Notes under the pieces: model-generated | The model's database searches: none | Told to the model about the DNA's origin: nothing | What the model saw: the letters and a program-made list of their open reading frames with translations, nothing else | Origin: Parietichytrium sp. I65-24A | Taxonomy: Eukaryota > Sar > Bigyra > Thraustochytrida > Thraustochytriidae | DNA: 64,000 bases | Reading direction: 5' to 3' | Assembly: GCA_012862575.1 (NCBI GenBank) | Contig: BLSF01000002.1 | Span: forward strand, 186,001-250,000 | Translations under genes and position numbers: made by a program | Shown here: positions 38,101 to 47,127 of the stretch, piece by piece | Layout of the letters: every line of letters begins with the position of its first letter | Numbering within the stretch: the stretch's first letter is position 1

Positions 38101-40065
38101 CTGCCGGAATTCAGCATCGACATGGCCTTCTTGAAGTCTTTGCTGCAGCCAAGGCGGAAACTCAAGCCTCTGACGAAGGAGCGCAAGCCTGCCTCACTAA
38201 GTGTTGAGCAGGCATCTATTTTTGTTCAAGTTGTTAGAGCTTCGAATGTACCAGTGCGGCGCAATGCCACAAATGGGGTCTACCCATCTTCGCCCGGTCG
38301 ATCCCCGATGGGAGAGGGCTCTCCGCCAAACTCACCTTCGCGGAGAGCCGCGCTCGGAGATGATGACGACGACGACGACATTGACCAACCAAATAGAGGG
38401 ATGGAGCGCGTCATGTCTTTTTGCCAGGTTCGATTTCAAGGTGTCTCGAGGCGCAGCTCGGCACAGGAAGGTCCGACCCCAACATGGAACGAGTCTATAC
38501 ATTTGCCATTCATTCCACCGCGAAAAGACTTCAGCCCGGCCAACCTTCAATCCATATCAGAGCATGTGTGGTTTAATCTATTTGACGAAGTCATTGTAGA
38601 AACTGAGAGTCAGGATTACCGCACCGAAGATCAGCTCTTCCAAAGGCGCGAGAAGAGGTATCTGGGAAGCTTTTCGATCCCGTTCTCAACGATATACCTG
38701 AATGGTAGAATTGAAGGCATGTTTCGCGTCAACACCCCCGAAGTTAGTTTGGGCTACGTCTGTAAGCAAAAGAAGGGCGATGGAGCGGAGGGGGAAGTGA
38801 GGAGTGGGGATCAAACTGTTTCCGAGCTGGCAGCAGAGCTAGAGAGCGAGGCAACCAACGCAACCTATGTCTACCTGATGGCGACTTTGGACCCAGTCCT
38901 AGCCGTTGCAAAAGACGAGAACGAGAACCAGATTGGTGCCGGCGAGAACCCAAAGGTTTCGAGATACGGAAAACAATGGACAAAAACTGCGCAAGGCAAG
39001 ATGAAGGGCGGCGAGAGCGCAAATGTCCAAGTATTTGGGACCGCAATCAACGGAGACGCCGTTTTCGCCCCAAGATTTTTGTGCCCGCAGGTTCCACCTG
39101 TAGGAAAGGATGGCTTGGAGTTGAATAGTATACCGAGCTTGATTCGCTTTGTGTCCCTTGTGCCATTCCTCGACGACTGGCAGGCCTTCGCGGAAGGGGG
39201 AACAGATGTTTGGAACACCTCGCAAGAGTTCCTGGACATTTCTGCTGGAGACTGGGAAGAGCATGCCATCCTTCTATGCAACTACTTGACTTGGATGTTT
39301 CGGGATCGGACAGCAATCGAGCCCTACATTCTCATGGGGAGAGGAATACCTGAAGGCAATACGATATATGTCTTGTTGGTGGACACCAACGAAGCGGTTC
39401 GTGTGCTAATTAACGCTTCGAGCGGAAAAGGTTACGTGGTGTCTGACAAAAATTGCCCGCTGCTCCACGTTGCGCTGATCATGAATGAAAAAAATATTTG
39501 GGCCAATATCCAAGATGCCTCTGAGCCACACAAGTTGCGTTGGAATCTGGAGAATGCGAAAGATTGGATGCCATTTTGGACAGAGAGAATCCCCCGTGTG
39601 GATCTCCCTTCCGTTCAAAGTGAAATACTTAAATATGAACGATTGGATCGCAAGTTTGTCTCTTACCTGGAAGGAGAGATTTCTGATCACATACAGAAGA
39701 GTATGAGGCGATGGCGAGCAAAGCGCGGCACAACGAGATTCAACAAGATCATCGGCCGCAAGCTTCGTGGCCTATTGGAATCGTTGGAAGAGTTTAAACT
39801 TGGGAGACGCGGATCGAGTCCCCCATCAGTCGAGCATTTCCAAGTTCTCCAAGAGTTTATGACTCACAATCAGATTTTCGGGTACCCCATCAACCTTACT
39901 TTTACAGAGATGGAGGCTATCACGAAAGCAGTTCGCAATACAGACATTCACAATACTGCAGTTGAAAACACAACATTTGCGCTCGGCGTGCTCGTAGTGC
40001 CTTACACGAATAGAGTATTTTCGGTGTGGTTGTACGTGGCCACAATCTCTAGCACCAGGATTTGA
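35191..40065 (+). CDS. CC2D2A: CC2D2A (MKS6), ciliary transition-zone protein
   Basis: A 1624-residue protein of the MKS module that builds the ciliary gate at the transition zone. The C-terminal 350 residues match animal CC2D2A closely: RFVSLVPFLDDWQAF, DVWNTSQEFLDISAGDWEEHAILLCNYL, GRGIPEGNTIYVLL, NIWANIQ, FGYPINLTFTEMEAI, VFSVWLYVATI. In the family this end is an inactive transglutaminase-like fold. A C2 domain precedes it (about 1005-1200), with an acidic insertion (GDDDDDDDID), after a long conserved stretch (FVPEVPAGASARNVARVEERLI near 211; LRRLFRKYQLRVKENLADHL near 354). The first ~200 residues are Ala/Arg/Glu-rich low complexity with very high GC. Human CC2D2A is about 1620 residues, so length agrees. 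ATG is clear. A functional cilium or flagellum at some life stage is implied. Confidence 0.93.
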   Translation: MSESVKERLARLRERAQHSEDRGAAAAERLAALREKKRALLPSSSSAGGSVRAGSPRGGAPEAEDQTYAAHAAHAAADEDDEGQSTDDEDAEDAEGANAEQEGAYGRGDGALLAAGAELVVRRGPRAVVPRERDAANKEPALTTAGARGNGEARRRRAVRAGMALAAGARVKVLAAAAGDEEHNVDAAVGFEDAAAGGGDGADEALLEEGFFVPEVPAGASARNVARVEERLIREMDVRVLERHTGKDGQGGDKENNVATNDSAMFWFTKGGALNVVEDPIKPKLTQPVDADPIVADYSSLERCGTSLVPTSSTLAAMSNPFGVEVAYLDIAVHTVAFDDHPLFTQEDVAACKLRRLFRKYQLRVKENLADHLIAHINALIVHETSLHQADSPEERAIERIRQQILEMFSRRLSEELEVRELAREVYDQWLELKRIRSVQGFVSTNLKLTVMQAESTYTNAQLEQQFVFVRDLVDTMYGGGGKNSARSSAAAEKARDMIKRYELTRSVSSSRSKGRRKSSKSSRRRGDAGSMDDLEGDGLDSEFTNDHSAHEYVLRLTEDGAYSKDDEVDASELKRRRSIRQEKVYVKILINGKQLARTKGASLSFPSFTAAWRRVFRVKFTQRPKSICLQLHSESSLFSFLGKLAAVHVPVPASQFSKVLASAINPYDQWHQFISTKPIRKWAFEKPSVKGKSLKDMYAAQLSMDRLAFAEPSMDDRYTSGLVRACIAWTNQNVSFSDEGIDLESSELPLPERSAHVNNSNSRYVGTHAGDLVGGDRHGGGGGVSAEAVEFDDAVPDFANEVDFQQIIQELDTVDPNDPRNAAVLRLFDIIKWSSKRGVLFRSEALLKEALFPTANADKFTESRRVTLLKMRREKPHLFHQPIPVSEDDIKDEETYQTLLLPPDAQNDLESEGGYYAAGKSSSEVLRIQRLQKSRVNDFLQRVRELHSQGNSGVRKRDIPVSSIVKEGPLPEFSIDMAFLKSLLQPRRKLKPLTKERKPASLSVEQASIFVQVVRASNVPVRRNATNGVYPSSPGRSPMGEGSPPNSPSRRAALGDDDDDDDIDQPNRGMERVMSFCQVRFQGVSRRSSAQEGPTPTWNESIHLPFIPPRKDFSPANLQSISEHVWFNLFDEVIVETESQDYRTEDQLFQRREKRYLGSFSIPFSTIYLNGRIEGMFRVNTPEVSLGYVCKQKKGDGAEGEVRSGDQTVSELAAELESEATNATYVYLMATLDPVLAVAKDENENQIGAGENPKVSRYGKQWTKTAQGKMKGGESANVQVFGTAINGDAVFAPRFLCPQVPPVGKDGLELNSIPSLIRFVSLVPFLDDWQAFAEGGTDVWNTSQEFLDISAGDWEEHAILLCNYLTWMFRDRTAIEPYILMGRGIPEGNTIYVLLVDTNEAVRVLINASSGKGYVVSDKNCPLLHVALIMNEKNIWANIQDASEPHKLRWNLENAKDWMPFWTERIPRVDLPSVQSEILKYERLDRKFVSYLEGEISDHIQKSMRRWRAKRGTTRFNKIIGRKLRGLLESLEEFKLGRRGSSPPSVEHFQVLQEFMTHNQIFGYPINLTFTEMEAITKAVRNTDIHNTAVENTTFALGVLVVPYTNRVFSVWLYVATISSTRI

Positions 40066-40217
40066 GCTTCGGCTATGGTCTCGTAATAGTCTTCACCTTT
40101 TCTTCACTCTTTTCATATTGATTCTTCCTTGCCCCATTCAGGCCAAGTGTTTCCAAAATCTGCCGTCATCAAATCTTTCGCTTGCTTCCTTTCTCTACAG
40201 GCTGCGACATCATGGTA

Positions 40218-41867
40218 TTAAATTGCGACACAGAGGTGTATGTCCTGGTTCTCCAGTAATTTATATGGATTTTCAATGACCCGGATGAACGACTTGCCGA
40301 AATCTCCAGCGTTGTACACGCGATAAATATCGTAATTCACACTTTGCCCACCATTCTTGCTAAAAAATTCGAATTCCGACAAGGACAGCTCGAAGGTATT
40401 TTTGTCACCATACCTACTGCTTTTCACCTCCACGAATCGTGACGTCTTGAAAGAGTTTGTCTCTCGATGGATCATGTGAATGTCGTAGGCAGCAGTTGAC
40501 TCCTCACTTTCATTGAGCCACTTGACATTCCATTCGGTGCGAGTGCCGCGCAAGTACGCAAAGACCAATGCCTCCCCCCATCTGCCGACGTCGCGGGGGT
40601 TTCTGAAATTGAATCCGCTCGTGCTTGGCAGGTAAGGAGAAAGCTCCTCACCAGAGATTACTTTCGTGGCACACGGCCTTGAGAGATGGGGCTGACTTGT
40701 TTCGAAAGTCGCCACTTTTTGTCGCTTCGGTTCGTGGCTCTCCGCTACCGCCAAGTCTGGAGGATTCCGTGACTCTTTACTGTCTCCCTTACTTTGCTCT
40801 GTGCCTTCAAGCAATTTTTCCATGGGGGCGGTTGCAGCTGTGGAAGACTCCACGACGTCTCGGACTTCTTCCCCTTCGTTGTCGTCTTCGTGCTGAGGAG
40901 CATCTTGACGCTCAAATCTTTTAGCTCGGTGCTTGGAAGAGCCAACACGAAGAAGCATATATTCCGTTACCACGTCGAGCATCGTTCCATTGTTGAGTTT
41001 TGCTTTGTCCTGAATCAGCTTACGGAGCCTGGAGAAAGACGGTGGAAATTCTCCCTCCAAAAGTGACTCCACGGCTTCCACAGCTCCTCGTATTGGAGAC
41101 CGTTCTTCGGGAGATTTGAGCTTCGGAACCTTCCCAAAGTATTGTGTTCTTATGCGTTTGATTGGTTGCTCTTGATGCGAGTGCTCTGGCGGTGGGGCCA
41201 TGTCAGTGTGTGAAAAAATTCTTAAATTTGATGCCAGAGACTCCAGGTGAGCGGTTGCGCCAGGAGAGAGTAAAACACCGAGCTCCGTGCGAATGTCATT
41301 GATATTGTATTTCTCTCGAAGCACTTGTGCAACGGCGCTGGCTGGCCTGCCAGAGTCCACAATATCTTGCGCGATCTGGATCGCACTGACGGCTTGCCTC
41401 GGCGGCAGTCCGCCAAAAGCAGGAAGCACATGCGGATGGAGGTGCAGCGGGCCAAACCCAAACTCCGCAAATGTGGCTTTCCGTCTGCACTCCGCTGCGG
41501 CTGGCAATTCATCGTTCACACTGATCTCGTTCGGGTCTGCACGTCCTTGCTCCAAAAATCTGTCAAAGGCTTCCTGCAGCGACGGCACCCCGGCAGCGTT
41601 CAGTGCTCGCACGACTTCCTGCTCAACATCCGCCAATGTCACCACCGGTCTCGCCCGCAGCAAGCACAGCACGACCGCGTCAAACCTGCGCTGGAACTCG
41701 AACATCAGCGCGAGACTCTCCAGCTTTGCAAAGCTCCCATCCGCCAACCCAGGCACTGCATACGCTCCGCCAACCGCCGCCACCGCCGCATCTGCCACGA
41801 CCGCGTGCCCGCTCGCCGCGATCCTCTGCGCCGCTTGGAAAAGCCCTATGTCTGCAGCGCGCTCCAT
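40218..41867 (-). CDS. NO VEIN-like DUF3883 protein with PD-(D/E)xK nuclease motifs
   Basis: A 549-residue protein. The C-terminal ~120 residues are a DUF3883 domain as in plant NO VEIN and bacterial defence proteins: DVGRWGEALVFAYL, WNVKWLNESEEST, AAYDIHMI, FVEVKSSR, FELSLSEFEFFSKNG, YDIYRVYNAG. The pattern GE...YD...VEVKS is that of a PD-(D/E)xK nuclease core with the Glu, Asp, Glu-x-Lys residues all present. The N-terminal part (Ala-rich, helical, ADVEQEVVRALNAAGVPSLQEAFDRFL) and a repeat-like helical block (RQAVSAIQIAQDIVDSGRPASAVAQVL) are unassigned. Starts at the first in-frame ATG (41867); the frame above it opens at TTG. Convergent with CC2D2A. Plant NO VEIN is far larger and has an additional ATPase part not seen here. 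Confidence 0.72.
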   Translation of the reverse strand: MERAADIGLFQAAQRIAASGHAVVADAAVAAVGGAYAVPGLADGSFAKLESLALMFEFQRRFDAVVLCLLRARPVVTLADVEQEVVRALNAAGVPSLQEAFDRFLEQGRADPNEISVNDELPAAAECRRKATFAEFGFGPLHLHPHVLPAFGGLPPRQAVSAIQIAQDIVDSGRPASAVAQVLREKYNINDIRTELGVLLSPGATAHLESLASNLRIFSHTDMAPPPEHSHQEQPIKRIRTQYFGKVPKLKSPEERSPIRGAVEAVESLLEGEFPPSFSRLRKLIQDKAKLNNGTMLDVVTEYMLLRVGSSKHRAKRFERQDAPQHEDDNEGEEVRDVVESSTAATAPMEKLLEGTEQSKGDSKESRNPPDLAVAESHEPKRQKVATFETSQPHLSRPCATKVISGEELSPYLPSTSGFNFRNPRDVGRWGEALVFAYLRGTRTEWNVKWLNESEESTAAYDIHMIHRETNSFKTSRFVEVKSSRYGDKNTFELSLSEFEFFSKNGGQSVNYDIYRVYNAGDFGKSFIRVIENPYKLLENQDIHLCVAI

Positions 41868-42310
41868 TCCACCCTCCGCGATCAATCAAGTCTCGCCTAT
41901 CCAGACCCCAGACCCCAGTCCCCAAGCTCCAAGCTCAAGAGTGCAACTTGGCAACTTGGCAACTTGGCAACTTTGAGACTCCCACCGCACCACCACCCAA
42001 GTTGAGCGGCTGGCTGGTTGACTGGTTGACTGGTTGACTGGTTGAACGCGAGACCGCCAGTACTCGTAGCGGGGACGTAAGACGAACGAGTTGTGGGCGT
42101 GGGAGAAGAAGCCCGGCCGGATGAGAACGGATGGATGACGTGCGCGGAGGGAGGAAGGAAAGATGGGCAGCAAGAGTTGCGATGAAGTGAGCTGCCAGTG
42201 AGATTGGTTCAGGTGTGTATGTTCATTGATTTTTATGATTGGGAAACTAACTGAAAATACTTGTGAGCTTGTTCCACCACGTGAACAAGATGGCTGGAGG
42301 GGAGAGGGTT
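41868..42310. other. Intergenic region with two 8-bp arrays
   Basis: 443 bp spacer upstream of the DUF3883 gene; holds CAACTTGG (41944-41972) and TGGTTGAC (42015-42045) arrays. No gene supported. Confidence 0.65.
41944..42045. repeat. Two 8-bp tandem arrays: CAACTTGG x3.6 and TGGTTGAC x4
   Basis: Two different perfect arrays 77-180 bp upstream of the DUF3883 gene ATG, 42 bp apart. Confidence 0.95.
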
Positions 42311-45300
42311 TTACCAGGTTGGCTGTGCAGAAACATACTGTTTTTCCCATGGGGAGGAGTGTCCGTGGTCTTGTTGCATGGGTTCTGTCATTTCGATGCC
42401 AATGAGCTTGATGACCTTGTCGCGGTCGGAAGAGTACTGCTGGATGGCCCGAGAAATCTCCTTGCCATATGTCTGAACAGCATCTTGAACGAGCTCACCA
42501 TCCCCGCCCCATTCGCTGGATTCGCCTTTGGAGTGGACCAGCGTGTGTAAGAGATCTAGCTTGTTCATTTGAATGAACAGTGTGAGGATACCTAGAACCT
42601 GCTCCGGAGTTTTAGGAAGAAATTCCTTTCGTGACAGGATGATTTCGAGCTGCTCTGCGGACACCGTTTTCCACGTTCCTTCCGAGCACAGGGCATTCAA
42701 GTCAAACCAGGTATTGCGAGGTGCAGACTTGAAAATCTTTTCAAGGGCTTGCGGAGGTTGAAGTAACATAACAGGAAGCAGGAGATCTGGCTGTGCGGAC
42801 TCCCAGTCGATTGCAGCCCCCTTTTCCAAAAGAATAGACGCAGCGACCTTATTACTGCTCGAGATCGCTGCATCCAAGGCGGTGGAAGAAGGCGGTAAGA
42901 ACCGCTTGTCCTCCAGGAGAACCTGAACCACTTCGGTGGAGCGAGAGATTGCCTCACGCATAAGAAAGTCCATGTTGTGCACTCTCTGCACGGAATTGAC
43001 TTTGAGAATGAGCTTTGTCATCTCTGGCAGGGCGCACTTCACTGCTTCTGAGAGGTGCGGCCAAGAGTTGAAGCGCGAATCTTCAGTAAGAAGCTTTACG
43101 ATAGCCAAGTGATTGGACCTCACCGAGACGGAGAGCGCCGAATGGAAGACTTCGTTGCTGATGCTCACCATTGTGTGGGTGTACTCATGAGTGTCTCCGC
43201 ACGATCCACCAGTCTCGCGGATGTAAATGTCGCAATCTTCACACAGATCAAAATTTTCGCACGCGAGGCAATGTCTTCGCACGTCGACAATGCGCTGGCG
43301 ACATCTATCACACAAAAAGTAATCGTCATCATCATCTTCGTCGTCTCCGTCTTGCTCGTTGTTTTCAGAGGAGCCTTCGGGTTCGTCACCTTTGACTTTG
43401 ATATATTCCTTGTGGCTGAGGTACATCTTCACCAAGACAGTGATGCCGAGCTCACAAGCAGCTATGAATGGTTTGTTGTTGGGGAATGTAGGGTCGATGG
43501 TATCATGACCAAGGAGAGCGAGAGCAAGTCGCGGCTCGTTACGAATAATGACTCGAAGTAAGTGGTCTGTTCGCTTAAAGTTGAGGCCCTCCGCGCTCCG
43601 GCGCAAAATCTCCAGAGCTTCGTTAAAGTTTTCGTACCTCACAGCCTCGTCGAAAAGCTCTTGCTGAGCCGGTCGATCAAATCTGAAGGCAAGGTGTTCC
43701 ACAAGCGCAAAGGAGTCAGCATCCTGGAACGCAAAGTCTACTTCCTCCTGAGAGAGATTCATACGGTCCGTGGACTCTTCCATGAGGAATAGAGCGAATG
43801 GAGGGTTGTTGCTGCACGACCACATAAAGTGATCTTTCAAGGAAGCTGTCACATGGAGACCAAGCTCATTAAAAATGGCCTTCAAAATGCGGCTTTCGCA
43901 AAAGTGCCACTGCACCAATGCCACAACGGCTGCAAGTGTTGAGTCCATCCCATGTCCGAGAACTGCCCCGGCCTCGACCGCGCCGCGAATGATTTTTGCG
44001 AACACGGTTGCGCGAAGGGTTTCACGGCGATCTCTGTCCTTGGCAACGTTCTCCTTCTTTGAGCGATGCTCCAACGACAAGCGTTGGCGGACCTTTTCCA
44101 TATGCTGATCGCGGTAGGGTATGTACAGAGACGCAAAGTTACGAACCTTCTTGGCTACTCTCCCAGCGATACTGGGGCGCCTGCTCACATCGTAGTCGTC
44201 CAAAGAGACACCGTCAATGTCGAAAAAGCCATGCGGCTCATCTTCAGTGAGGTCCATGCACACCATGGAGTCCTCGAGTTGCTGGAAGACATCAACGTTG
44301 CACAGCTCTAGGTAGTAGTCCTCGCCTGTGACCCGTGAAACCTCCAGAGAGCACTTTCGGCAGAGCTGTTTATCCACGTAAACGTACTGTCTGCGGTATT
44401 CGTGACACTCGTCGCACATGAGCATGGTGTTATTCCAAGGGGTGACTGGCATCATTTGGCTCTTGCGCGGCATGTCAAGCTTACGAGATCCTTTGGGGCA
44501 ATGCATGACCCAGATATCCGCGAGCGCGGGGTTCTCGCTCCAGATCACATTGTCTACAGTCATGGTGGCGATCTTGTCATCCAGCCGTGATTTGAGAAAC
44601 TCTACGATGTGAGACTGTCCGCAGCGTGTAGCAACGTCCATAGTCGTTTGGGCCTCGTAAGCAAGATTGAACCCCACGGTGTCGCAGAGGTATTGAATCA
44701 TTTGCAAGTTGCCGCGTTTAGCAGCAATTGCGATGAAAGTAAGGTCCTCCTCTAGCTTCAGGCGGACTTCGTCGATCACAGAGAGCCCGACCATACTGCC
44801 CGCCCCAGAAGACCGACGAATCGACTTGCGCTTTGAGAATCGCATCTTTCTGTACGACACGCTTTCGCTACGGAGTGAGCGAGCCCTGGCTTGTCTTGCA
44901 TTTCCTCCAGAAGAGCTAAAAGCACGCACAAGTTCGTTCGTTTGGACGGTGCCAATGTGGGTCACAAAAGCTCGCGCCGCTTCGACTTTTCCACCGCGGC
45001 AAATGGCTGCAAAGATCTGTTCCTTTGGAGTCTGTTCGAATTGAAACCCTTTCTTGGAAAGAAAGGCAATGTCATCAGGAATGGGAGTCGTGAACGAAAA
45101 CCCAAGTTTTTCCAGCGTTCCCACGTCGAGATAACCGCGAAGATCCAGCGAGTGGCGCAGGCGATCGTCTGATAGAAGCGTTTGCATCGCCTCTGCATGG
45201 CCGGCCTTGCCCGAAATCCGAGTGAGTCGAACGAGCCAATTTTTGACGTGGCGTTCCCCAGCGCCGCGGCCCAAAATTGGCCCGTTGATCATTTTCTTCA

Positions 45301-45973
45301 GCTGCTTTGCGTTACCTTCCCACGCCGACTGGATCGCAATGTCGATTGGACGCTTACTATCCCCGAAAACCCAAGTCTTTACTCGGCGTCCGCTTCCCTG
45401 ACGAGCTTTCTCGAAGAATTCCTCGTCTGCTGGAGGGGCTTCGCCGTCCGGAGTTCCGCCCAGTCCAAGTCCAACGTCGCGCATAGACTTGCCGTTGTGC
45501 TTGGAGGATCGCGGCGGGGCACCCTTCAGATTTCGCCCATTCCTATCTAAGCGCTCCAACTGTTCCGAGTTCATCCGGGAAAAGTCCATGTCCTCTTCGT
45601 CTTCGTCTGCAGCGTCGAAAGGCCTGCGTAGCTTGCCGCTCTGCACGGATCGCCCCCCTACACTTTGAACATCCCATGTCACTGACTTTTTTGATCTAGC
45701 AGTCCTGTTAGACTTGGTGGAGAGCGCCGACTTTACGGACACCTGCGAGTCTCTGCGTGGCGCAGGAGAAAGCGCCTCACTCTCCGGAAGAGGGGATGGC
45801 GGCGCGCTTTTCTCCGCAGACTTGCGCTTTCCCGAGAGCCTTTTCAGCAGGGACATTCTCTTCTTCTCCTTCGGAATCTCCTCCACACCGAACGTGTCCA
45901 CCCCCTCGTCGTCGCTAAACTCCATTTCGAAGTCCTTCATCATGTCCGCGTACGACGGGACATCGGACGGCAT
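42311..45973 (-). CDS. Large ankyrin-type repeat protein with a ZZ zinc finger
   Basis: A 1220-residue protein. Residues 1-190 are charged and disordered with Ser/Lys motifs (KKRMSLLKRLSGKRKSAEK). From about 200 it has irregular ankyrin-like helix pairs (RPIDIAIQSAWEGNAKQLKKMI; AAKRGNLQMIQYLCDTVGF; AALDAAISSSNKVAASILLEKGA). A first Cys cluster CDECHEYRRQYVYVDKQLCRKC lies near 514-540. A ZZ-type finger sits at about 883-935: CDRCRQRIVDVRRHCLACENFDLCEDC ending with HEYTHTM, which has the two His ligands. ZZ domains recognise N-degrons or histone tails and protein partners; no catalytic domain is seen. I do not recognise a named orthologue. Two ATGs at 45973 and 45963 give alternative starts in different frames; the frame-correct one is 45973. 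A short hexamer array lies upstream. Confidence 0.75.
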   Translation of the reverse strand: MPSDVPSYADMMKDFEMEFSDDEGVDTFGVEEIPKEKKRMSLLKRLSGKRKSAEKSAPPSPLPESEALSPAPRRDSQVSVKSALSTKSNRTARSKKSVTWDVQSVGGRSVQSGKLRRPFDAADEDEEDMDFSRMNSEQLERLDRNGRNLKGAPPRSSKHNGKSMRDVGLGLGGTPDGEAPPADEEFFEKARQGSGRRVKTWVFGDSKRPIDIAIQSAWEGNAKQLKKMINGPILGRGAGERHVKNWLVRLTRISGKAGHAEAMQTLLSDDRLRHSLDLRGYLDVGTLEKLGFSFTTPIPDDIAFLSKKGFQFEQTPKEQIFAAICRGGKVEAARAFVTHIGTVQTNELVRAFSSSGGNARQARARSLRSESVSYRKMRFSKRKSIRRSSGAGSMVGLSVIDEVRLKLEEDLTFIAIAAKRGNLQMIQYLCDTVGFNLAYEAQTTMDVATRCGQSHIVEFLKSRLDDKIATMTVDNVIWSENPALADIWVMHCPKGSRKLDMPRKSQMMPVTPWNNTMLMCDECHEYRRQYVYVDKQLCRKCSLEVSRVTGEDYYLELCNVDVFQQLEDSMVCMDLTEDEPHGFFDIDGVSLDDYDVSRRPSIAGRVAKKVRNFASLYIPYRDQHMEKVRQRLSLEHRSKKENVAKDRDRRETLRATVFAKIIRGAVEAGAVLGHGMDSTLAAVVALVQWHFCESRILKAIFNELGLHVTASLKDHFMWSCSNNPPFALFLMEESTDRMNLSQEEVDFAFQDADSFALVEHLAFRFDRPAQQELFDEAVRYENFNEALEILRRSAEGLNFKRTDHLLRVIIRNEPRLALALLGHDTIDPTFPNNKPFIAACELGITVLVKMYLSHKEYIKVKGDEPEGSSENNEQDGDDEDDDDDYFLCDRCRQRIVDVRRHCLACENFDLCEDCDIYIRETGGSCGDTHEYTHTMVSISNEVFHSALSVSVRSNHLAIVKLLTEDSRFNSWPHLSEAVKCALPEMTKLILKVNSVQRVHNMDFLMREAISRSTEVVQVLLEDKRFLPPSSTALDAAISSSNKVAASILLEKGAAIDWESAQPDLLLPVMLLQPPQALEKIFKSAPRNTWFDLNALCSEGTWKTVSAEQLEIILSRKEFLPKTPEQVLGILTLFIQMNKLDLLHTLVHSKGESSEWGGDGELVQDAVQTYGKEISRAIQQYSSDRDKVIKLIGIEMTEPMQQDHGHSSPWEKQYVSAQPTW

Positions 45974-46165
45974 CTCGCCCTACCTTCTTCTCCGCAGCCG
46001 CTCGCGCAGCTCTCTTCGCAGCGCCCTCTTCTGCCGCCTTGTCTCTCTCACCGCACTCACACACGCCGTTCCACCTTCCAAAGCCCGCTCCACCTGCTCG
46101 CTCTTCTGCCCGGCAGTATGCTACGCTCGCCTCGTCGCAATCAGAGTCTCACTCTCGACCTTGGT

Positions 46166-46214
46166 CTCTGTCTTTCTCTGTCTCTGTCTCTGTCTTTGTC
46201 TTTGTCTTTGCTTT
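46166..46214. repeat. 6-bp array (TCTGTC/TCTTTG)
   Basis: About seven units drifting from CTCTGT to CTTTGT, some 190 bp upstream of the ankyrin/ZZ gene ATG. Confidence 0.85.
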
Positions 46215-46281
46215 GGTGTGTGCGCTCGAGTAGCCTCCAACTTTGAAGCTCTTTCAATTCTTTCACAGTCAATCAGTCAAC

Positions 46282-46345
46282 TTTGTGCAAGAAGAAAGAA
46301 AGAAAGAAAGAAAAGAAGGAAAGTAAGGAAAGAGAGAGAGAGAGA
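46282..46345. repeat. GAAA and GA simple repeats
   Basis: GAAA x5 followed by purine-only GA-rich sequence in the leader side of the ankyrin/ZZ gene. Confidence 0.9.
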
Positions 46346-47115
46346 AAGAGAGAGAGAAATAGAAACCCCGTTCCTCTCAGTTCAGACGCGTAGGACGCGT
46401 AGGCTCATCTATGGTTTTGACCAAGTGTCGAATGGGCGACGAGAGGGCAATATGTACATGGAGTCAGGCAGCTAGCTGGAGCGTTAGGGGTCTTACACAC
46501 GGCAGTAGTGAGTGGATAGCATCAGTGCACTGCAGCGAGGAGCGTGCGATGTTACCGGACGGAGAGTCGAAAGCCCGTCGGTATAGAGGAGCTATGCAGG
46601 TGCACATGGCCCTGACGGTACTGACGCGGGGTCTGCTGCGCTCTGCACGGGATACACCCTCGCTCGACAAGGAGAAGAGACGGGAGAAGGAGACTTTGGG
46701 ATACGTGTGTCTGCTAAGCGAATTAATAGGAATTGAACGGCGGAGTGCGAGGAAGTGGCGAAACGGGTTGACCGGAGATTATTCCTTTTTCAAAATATAA
46801 CTGTAAAGAAAAGAAAATCGACGAGATTCGAGCCGAAAGTACGAGTCCCTTCCGCACATCCACGGGAAACTCTGGCTTATCGAGGCCGCCTCGCTCGTAT
46901 TTCGCAACCTTACTTTTACAAATTTAAATCGCACATGCAATGGAGAGAAGGAAAGACAAGCTAAGGCTCTGCTCGAGGAAGAAAACTTGACCACGAGACA
47001 TGTAGACTGGCTGGCTTGTGTGAACAGCAATCTTCTGCGGCGAACGCGGTGGCATCACACCACGAATACCACGATTTTAACGATTTCAACGATTCCCGAT
47101 CCTCCGTTTCACTAT

Positions 47116-47127
47116 GGTACCGGTACC
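47116..47127. promoter_or_regulatory. GGTACCGGTACC palindrome
   Basis: Perfect 12-bp palindrome containing the recurrent intergenic word TACCGGTA. Function unknown. Confidence 0.35.

Noticed and set aside
46811-46860. GAGATTCGAGCC word resembling a tRNA B box
   Set aside because: No A box or acceptor-stem pairing at the right distance.
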